Assembly: GCA_022495005.1 (NCBI GenBank)
Contig: JAGYXB010000696.1
Span: 62,001 to 126,000, forward strand
DNA: 64,000 bases
Reading direction: 5' to 3'
Origin: Rhyacophila brunnea
Lineage: Eukaryota > Arthropoda > Insecta > Trichoptera > Rhyacophilidae
The position numbers were made by a program, and so were the translations under genes. Positions 59,645 through 64,000 of the stretch are shown here, in pieces. The notes beneath the pieces are model-generated. The model had not been told where the DNA came from and searched no databases. It worked only from the letters and a program-made list of their open reading frames with translations. Each line of letters begins with the position of its first letter. The stretch's first letter is position 1.

Positions 59645-61588
59645 GTAAATACCTATGTTGTAAAAACGTACCGTGGATATTTTGTGAAGCCTATTTACAT
59701 AAAATCAAAAGAAGTGAGGCGTTTATAGTGTGTATTAATTTCACTGCCACGACAGAAATAGTAAGGCACGAATTTATGTTTCTGTATAATTTCTAGGAAT
59801 GTTTCTGCAACGAATCGTACCTATTTACATTATTTTGTTCTTTAAAATAGTATTAACTGTCATTACTGTATGGAAAGACATAGCATTACCTTATTATTAT
59901 TTTTAAATATTTGGAATGCTATGTAAATTTAATTGACACATTGCTAAACATAGAATTTTGTATAATGTACCTACTTAAATAAATAACGTTGTTAGTATAC
60001 CTATAATATTGTATATTTCGTATCACACACTGACGAAACCGGTTCTGAAAATTGTTAAATTATGTGAGATAATTACTGCGCAAGTATCGTATTTTATTTT
60101 AATTAAATGATCTTTCACACAAATTTTGCACTTGCAAAATGCATACCCACTCTCATTTTAATAATAATAAGTATGCAAATTAAAACGAACGCTTGGCAAT
60201 CAGAAGTCAAACGGAAGGCTAAATACTTTTTTTCGTAATAATAAGTATGATTTACTCCAGCTCGTAATGCAGTGAAGGACAGAGGGCAGCAGAGGCGTGG
60301 GTAGAAGGAAATTATTTTACTTACGTAACCTCCGTAAGTGGCTCAAAGTCCAAGGCATTGGTGATCTGATACGAGTGGTCCAGATTGGGGAGCAGTACCT
60401 ACTGCAATTTGGTTGCCAACTTTCCATAGAAGACGGCACCAAAAAGAATGGTAAGGATCTCGATATTTGTTATTATTCACTTTAATAGTGTCCACTTTCA
60501 TTACTTGATGGAATGATGTTAAATTAATTAAATCACAATAGGTATATAATAAATATAATTATACTTTTTGATTTATAAAGTGAACATATATCATTAGTTA
60601 GTGCATACGATTATCTACTGTTGACAAATTACATCTTGAAATAATTGTATTGAAGATAGAAAATAACATAAAGTAAACATTATTATCGACATGTCGTGTT
60701 ATTTACTGAGCCCTATAAGACGTATAATATGCATTGTAGACCGCAGGTATGTTTAATCGATAATACCTGTACGCAGGTCAATATCCTCGACGATCCTGTA
60801 ACAGCTCCTGCAAAAGAACCACAAGAGGTTTATTCTAACGTTATCAAGGGGCGGTTAGTAGTATGTTGCTCTGGTCGGACAAGAAGATGACTGCAGACGC
60901 GACCAATCGATTCTGCCGAGGCCCGGTCCGTTCTCACAACGGAGGCCCGGTGTGGAGAATCGCTGGAAGAATCCCGGACGGCCTGCCCCGTCCCGTCCCG
61001 CGGAAAACGCGATTCGAAATGCTATTGAGACGCTCTCGGATAATTTGTACGTAACGCAGACTGATGTTGGCTGTAAAGTGAGATAAAATGCGTTGAATAC
61101 TCGTTTGGATCTAAGGACACCCCCTGCCGAAAAGTTCGTGTAAGTCTTACGGTAAAATAAATAAAAAATGTTTATAGGTACGTTGAAGTCAAAGTTTTTA
61201 TACTCAGCCTCTAGGTACTTATTCACTATCTGACTGAAGAGTTAACGAATAACGGGAATTATCTTATATCATGTAAATTATAGTATTGACCGAAGTTTAC
61301 TGATATTTGCGATATTTTTATTAATAACGCCCTACACACTGTTTTAAACTGGCGGATACCAAAACAACTATAAGGGATACGTGACAAATGCTAGTATAGA
61401 CAAGACGTGGGAAAATGCAGTTCTGAGAGCCGCATGCGACTCTTCGTTGGGTTAAGTGCACCTCCCAATATATCTTGATAAAAATATAGGTATCTTCTTT
61501 CCCCATTGTACCTACTTGTATTTTCGCGAGTTTACCTTTCTAAATGTGACTATGATGTGGCTCTTTATATATATGAAAATCCAGAATG
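59645..61588. other. No firmly supported gene
   Basis: A CACTGACGAAACCGGTTC motif at 60028-60045 resembles the Penelope-like GAAACCGGT end seen at 15500. 60860-61070 is CpG-rich and open in three plus frames and on the minus strand; one frame ends IETLSDNLYVTQTDVGC and could be an exon, but stops lie right upstream and no good acceptor is seen. Confidence 0.3.
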
Positions 61589-61960
61589 TGGCTCTCGTTG
61601 ACCTCATGTATGCCCAACATACCTCTGACCGTCCCACGCGAAGAAGATAGACTATCCGCATGGGAGGCGAACCTAGCCTCTGAGGGTCTCGAAGATTGGG
61701 TTAAGCCAGCAGAGCATCTCCCACCCGGAGCCAGTCTAGGGTACCGTACATGGGAAGCCCTAAACAGACTGAGAACCATGGTAGGGCGCACTCGACACAA
61801 CATGGTGACAACCTTTTTTCATGCAAGGCTTGCCCAGTAAGCTGCAATTTCGACAAGATCCTAGAAGCCGAGGAAAATGGTGTTGCCTTCGCCAACTTCT
61901 AGAGCGACACATTATAGCTATTGAAGACCCGACACGACGAAGAATGTATGCCCATCCCTG
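61589..61960 (+). mobile_element. Non-LTR retrotransposon C-terminal remnant (third family)
   Basis: The plus frame encodes WVKPAEHLPPGASLGYRTW then EALNRLRTMVGRTRHNM, matching the region near the C-terminus of insect non-LTR polymerases (LP-G-L-RR-W--LNR-RTG-GR) that precedes a CxC-type zinc motif. Here the frame breaks before the cysteines and the remainder is degenerate. Confidence 0.65.
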
Positions 61961-62124
61961 GTATAGACTATAGATACTCAAAAAATATTATCATTTTTAC
62001 ACATTTGCACTTTTAGTGCAATTTCAAATGTCGCGAATAATTCCGCTCTTGAAAAAAGACATGTCTGTGAGACTGGGGCCCAATTCTTCGATATGATAAA
62101 ATCATGTTGTTATGATCAATGCAC

Positions 62125-62222
62125 TTGATAGACCGTGAGGGGTGGAGAGTACTCGTCGCTCAGAAGATGACTGCATTTCAGGGTGGTCACGATCCTCAGC
62201 CATGAGGGAACGACCGAGAAGA
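62125..62222 (+). mobile_element. Non-LTR 3' end, family B
   Basis: Encodes DREGWRVLVAQKM, then GGHDPQP and a stop, followed by GAGGGAACGACCGAGAAGAT, the same terminal sequence as 6925-7175. Only the last roughly 100 bases of the element are kept; it lies close to the third-family remnant at 61589. Confidence 0.7.
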
Positions 62223-64000
62223 TAGAATGAGATTTTAACTAGTTTGTATGAAAGCAACACAAGTTTGTTCGTTAGTCGATAGTTATGTAGATTATTATAA
62301 TTTGTAGTAATTACTGATGATGGTATAACAACTGAAATAGCTATCGACGAAAATTCGTGAAATGTCGTACAGTTGCGGGTAGTTTGTTTATTCTAAATAC
62401 CCTACACATTTTGCGTAGCGTTTGCATAAGGTTACCTAATAATATACTTATTTAGGTAGGTACTTACATAATTTTGAGAAACCTCAAGAACAGTTACCCA
62501 TTATAAAAAATCTTTGGATTAATAAATTTGCACGACTCTCAGACGGATTGGTAGCTTTTAAAGCCTTAACACAATCACTGCTTACCTTTTAATTAATTTT
62601 TAATTACCACATTTAAATAACATGCTAATTGCATATAATGGCCGTTTAACGGGGACACGGCAGTCGTAACACGTACCGATAACAATAGTCACCAGGACAG
62701 TGAAATATCTGACTTCAAATCCCAGAGTCCACCTTTTTTATTATGTTTTTTGTAATATATATGTACCTATGTATGTTTCTGAAGTATAAAATCATGTATT
62801 TTCATTAAAAATCTAATGTTGTGTATATTTATATGTATTTACTAATGACATTTTACTATCAGTACGAGCTAACTGCGCATTACTAATTGAACAGGCATCC
62901 GGTACCTACTTATAATTAAATATCAGTTACTTATAAAAGTTAGTGGGAACCTACTACATGCCCAAATAACAAACAAGTCAGACGGCTGATTAACTTATCT
63001 CTTCATATTTACCTGACCACTCAAATACAATTAGTAGGAATGATAATAAACCCTACGGCATTGAGAAAAAAGATATTACTGAATAGAACGGGCCATCTCG
63101 AGATAGGTGTTAGAAGTGAGATACGGCAGTGGGTCTCGCCCTCAATTAGACGAAACATGTCAATATACGAAACAAATAAGCGAGCCACTTCAAGGGGGAT
63201 ATAACACCAACCAGTAGCCACACTGTGTGTTGTTTGACGGCGTGGATAGCGTTCATACAAGCGGGCAAAGGTGCCGCCTGTACTTAGCGCCTCCGTATAA
63301 GTTGAATAAATTAAACTGAATAATATTTATCGCGCGGCATTACGGCGTCCCCTCGCGGCGGAAAGATAGCGATATTAAGCGGATTTTCCGTTCTTCGGCA
63401 AGTATTAGGGGTCGAGGTGGATTCTGGGAAAACTACAAAATCTTCATAATAATGACTCTATCTATATAAGACAAAACGGGCCGACGTAAATCTTTAATAC
63501 TTTACAAAGTAGTAGGCGAAAGGGGGACACGAAATACGGTGTCGCCGAGGCAGTTGCGACCCACCTATGGCAGATGATACCTATTCATAACATTTAAGGA
63601 ACTTTTGTTTTAAGTTTATCTAACTTCTTCTTTATCACATCGTGCTATTTCCTATCGGAGGTCGATCATCAGGGCGATCTTCGCTCTATCGTCTGCCGCC
63701 AAAAACAGTTTGACGGAGCTCCACATGTACCAATCACGTTTACTGTTGATCTTTCCTTGAATAACGAATTGGGTTGAGAAACACTTCTGCTGTCCTCTCA
63801 TGTGGCGCAGTTATTAGAGTTCACATCTTATCCTTTCCCACTTGTTTGGGAAAGTCAACATTTGCCACCTTGTCCAAGGCATAATGAGGATCCGTCTATA
63901 CAGGCACATCTCGACACTGAACTCTCCGTGAAACTTTGTATTTATCAAGACGAATAAAATTATTTTAATTGTATACGACATATTATCGTGTTTCCTTAAT
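62223..64000. other. Gene-free stretch with one island
   Basis: 63240-63420 is CpG-rich and contains AATATTTATCGCGCGGCATT, a candidate regulatory segment. 63640-63900 is mixed, with a TTTCCCACTTGTTTGGGAAA palindrome near 63835. The minus frame 63260-63021 is unrecognised. Confidence 0.35.

Noticed and set aside
60297..60485. Decayed reverse-transcriptase-like frames in either direction
   Set aside because: A few residues looked familiar on both strands, but I could not place them in any family with confidence.
60855..61226. 123-codon minus-strand frame
   Set aside because: Openness comes from a CpG-rich patch that is open in several frames; the peptide changes composition abruptly and has no recognisable domain.

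Overview
This is eukaryotic nuclear DNA, most likely from an insect. It is AT-rich, full of short AT microsatellites and of scattered copies of the palindromic word TAGGTACCTA, and it carries transposon families typical of insects: tRNA-derived SINEs, jockey/R1- and RTE-like non-LTR retrotransposon remnants, a Helitron, TTAA-target MITEs and Penelope-like terminal sequences. The AT word usage would suit an aphid or related hemipteran, but I cannot exclude a lepidopteran from sequence alone. There are no bacterial operons, no rRNA genes and no intact tRNA gene.

The window is gene-poor. The best host coding segment is one first coding exon on the minus strand (37962 down to 37769). It has an in-frame stop just upstream of the ATG, a Gly/Pro-rich N-terminus ending in a basic stretch, and a consensus splice donor. 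The rest of that gene would lie at lower coordinates or outside the window. A second, weaker first-exon candidate is on the plus strand at 59533-59644, and a weaker internal or UTR exon candidate lies at 15739-15912. Most other open frames are short and random, or lie inside transposons.

Layout: 1-7.2 kb holds a SINE with target-site duplications, a non-LTR C-terminal remnant and a TTAA MITE. 9.7-22.4 kb holds a MITE with 32-bp inverted ends, a 311-bp repeat, two fold-back structures, and a Penelope-like terminal unit with a hammerhead-like motif at 21.5 kb beside two different non-LTR remnants. 22.6-23.4 kb is a GC-balanced island with the longest open frame. 27.9-34.1 kb is a transposon graveyard, including a MITE with six iterated AAAAGTCA motifs. 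37.8-39.2 kb is the host exon and its likely 5' region. 41.5-49.9 kb holds a TTAA MITE, two non-LTR remnants, the second 311-bp copy, a tandem duplication and three SINEs. 53.2-55.0 kb is an internally deleted Helitron. 61.6-62.2 kb holds further non-LTR tails.

Several 200-400 bp islands with balanced base composition and no repeat similarity inside the window (19.2, 24.6, 34.6, 55.5, 57.7 and 63.3 kb) stand out from the AT-rich background. They are candidate conserved regulatory elements, possibly belonging to the gene whose first coding exon is at 37.9 kb. That link is inference only.
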